Shown one piece after another: positions 63,697-64,000 of a stretch of 64,000 nucleotides of DNA. Made by a program: the position numbers and the translations under genes. Numbering within the stretch: position 1 is the stretch's first letter; each line of letters begins with the position of its first letter. This DNA is from Osmia lignaria lignaria (lineage: Eukaryota; Arthropoda; Insecta; Hymenoptera; Megachilidae): the NCBI RefSeq assembly GCF_051020975.1, contig NW_027478159.1, forward strand, positions 10,618,501-10,682,500, given 5' to 3'. Under the pieces are notes generated by a model. That model was not told the DNA's origin. It did not search any database and worked only from the letters and a program-made list of their open reading frames with translations.

Positions 63697-64000
63697 TTGC
63701 AGATTTATCTCAAGGGAAGGGTCCTGATGGACATATTTCGAGATATTTCTTCTTCTTGTTGTTCTTCTTCTGCACAGCTAAACTGGAAGTGGCATTTCCA
63801 GCTCGCAATCGTGCAGAGTAATCTCAAAGAAAGGGGCCACGGTGTTTCTGTATCTCTATTATGTTGGTGCGGCTTCGGAACTTTTAAATATCTTGATATA
63901 TCTCGAGAACTACGCCTCTGATCGAAAAATATCATAGAACATAAAAAGTAGGAAACTTAATTCTCTACAAAAAAGGTCTCTTAACATTTTGCCATAGCTC
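63697..64000 (+). repeat. Last monomer, cut by the right edge (304 of 322 bp)
   Basis: Shares AAGGGTCCTGATGG and CATTTCCAGC with the preceding copy. It has private AATCGTGCAGAGTAATC, and CGCCTCTGATCG, which is also seen at about 41057. About 18 bp are missing, and the array clearly continues beyond the window. Confidence 0.93.

Larger units (their letters stand above)
1..64000 (+). repeat. Satellite DNA array, 322-bp monomer, about 199 head-to-tail copies
   Basis: The same unit recurs every 322 bp across the whole window, always on the same strand. Of the 197 start-to-start intervals, 180 are exactly 322 bp, fifteen are 321, one is 319 and one is 324. This leaves no room for inserted elements, inversions or unique spacer. 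Monomer GC is about 39% (127 of 322 in the copy at 279-600). Established knowledge: arrays of this kind are typical of eukaryotic centromeric, pericentromeric or other heterochromatic satellites. I do not recognise the family by name and cannot assign a species. 322 bp is close to twice 161 bp, so a two-nucleosome repeat is possible but is inference only. Neither end of the array is inside the window. Confidence 0.99.

Noticed and set aside
1..64000. CRISPR array or phage/plasmid repeat region
   Set aside because: The repeat is 322 bp with no unique spacers between copies, and there are no cas, phage or replication genes. The organisation is that of a eukaryotic satellite.
1..64000. Tandem 5S rRNA, tRNA or histone repeat cluster
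   Set aside because: I found no tRNA A/B boxes, 5S-like or histone-like sequence in the monomer. The unit is AT-rich with simple-sequence segments and no conserved RNA gene core that I recognise.
1..64000. Transposon or retroelement insertion within the array
   Set aside because: Every monomer interval is 319-324 bp, so nothing longer than about 2 bp has been inserted anywhere in the window.
1..64000. Assignment to a named insect satellite family
   Set aside because: Motifs such as ATATCTCGAAAAC seem familiar from invertebrate repeats, but I cannot recall a specific family with this 322-bp unit. A database search would be needed, so no name is given.

Overview
The whole window is one uninterrupted satellite DNA array. 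A monomer of about 322 bp is repeated head to tail, always in the same orientation, from base 1 to base 64000. I count a partial copy at the left edge, 197 complete copies, and a last copy that lacks about 18 bp at the right edge. I find no conventional gene, RNA gene, transposon, CRISPR array or unique sequence. A tandem array this long and this length-stable points to a eukaryotic chromosome, most likely centromeric or other heterochromatin. The species cannot be fixed from the sequence. About 39% GC and no CpG depletion (14 CpG against about 12.5 expected in the monomer at 279-600, counted by hand) suit an invertebrate such as an insect, but this is a weak inference.

Monomers differ by up to roughly 5% (17-18 hand-counted differences between the adjacent copies at 279 and 601). 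The differences fall into linked variant classes. In the 5' half, class R carries CGG..CAC and class Q carries CAG..CAA. In the 3' half, class alpha carries CTCGAT/CTCGAA/CGCTTC/AAATTG and class beta carries CTTGAT/CTCGAG/CGCATC/AAAAAG. The order of variants is not random: it forms nested higher-order repeats (HORs), where blocks of several monomers recur almost unchanged.

Layout, left to right. 1-1962 is repeated at 4182-6143 (shift 4181). A 5-monomer HOR occupies 1889-5103. A 10-monomer HOR occurs twice at 5426-11863. 11864-19270 is mosaic and includes one block (14442-16694) related to the next section. 8-monomer HORs at 19271-24420 lie inside a 17-monomer super-duplication of period 5472 (20151-25261 and 25623-30733). 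30859-36010 is mosaic. A 4-monomer HOR is repeated three times at 36011-39874. 39875-43738 is mosaic. A 5-monomer HOR lies at 43739-46636. A 6-monomer HOR family fills 46637-55970 and is embedded in a second super-duplication, also of period 5472. A divergent tail of that unit occurs at 50499-52430 and 55971-58224. 58225-59834 is a transition. A 5-monomer HOR occurs twice at 59835-63052, followed by mosaic copies to the end.

There are no genes acting together here. What the window records is the evolution of the array: unequal crossover or conversion between copies, with junctions visible as chimeric monomers, and local homogenisation that gives each segment its own HOR. A 74-codon open frame recurs in nearly every copy, but it starts at TTG and shows no sign of coding selection, so it is not annotated as a gene.
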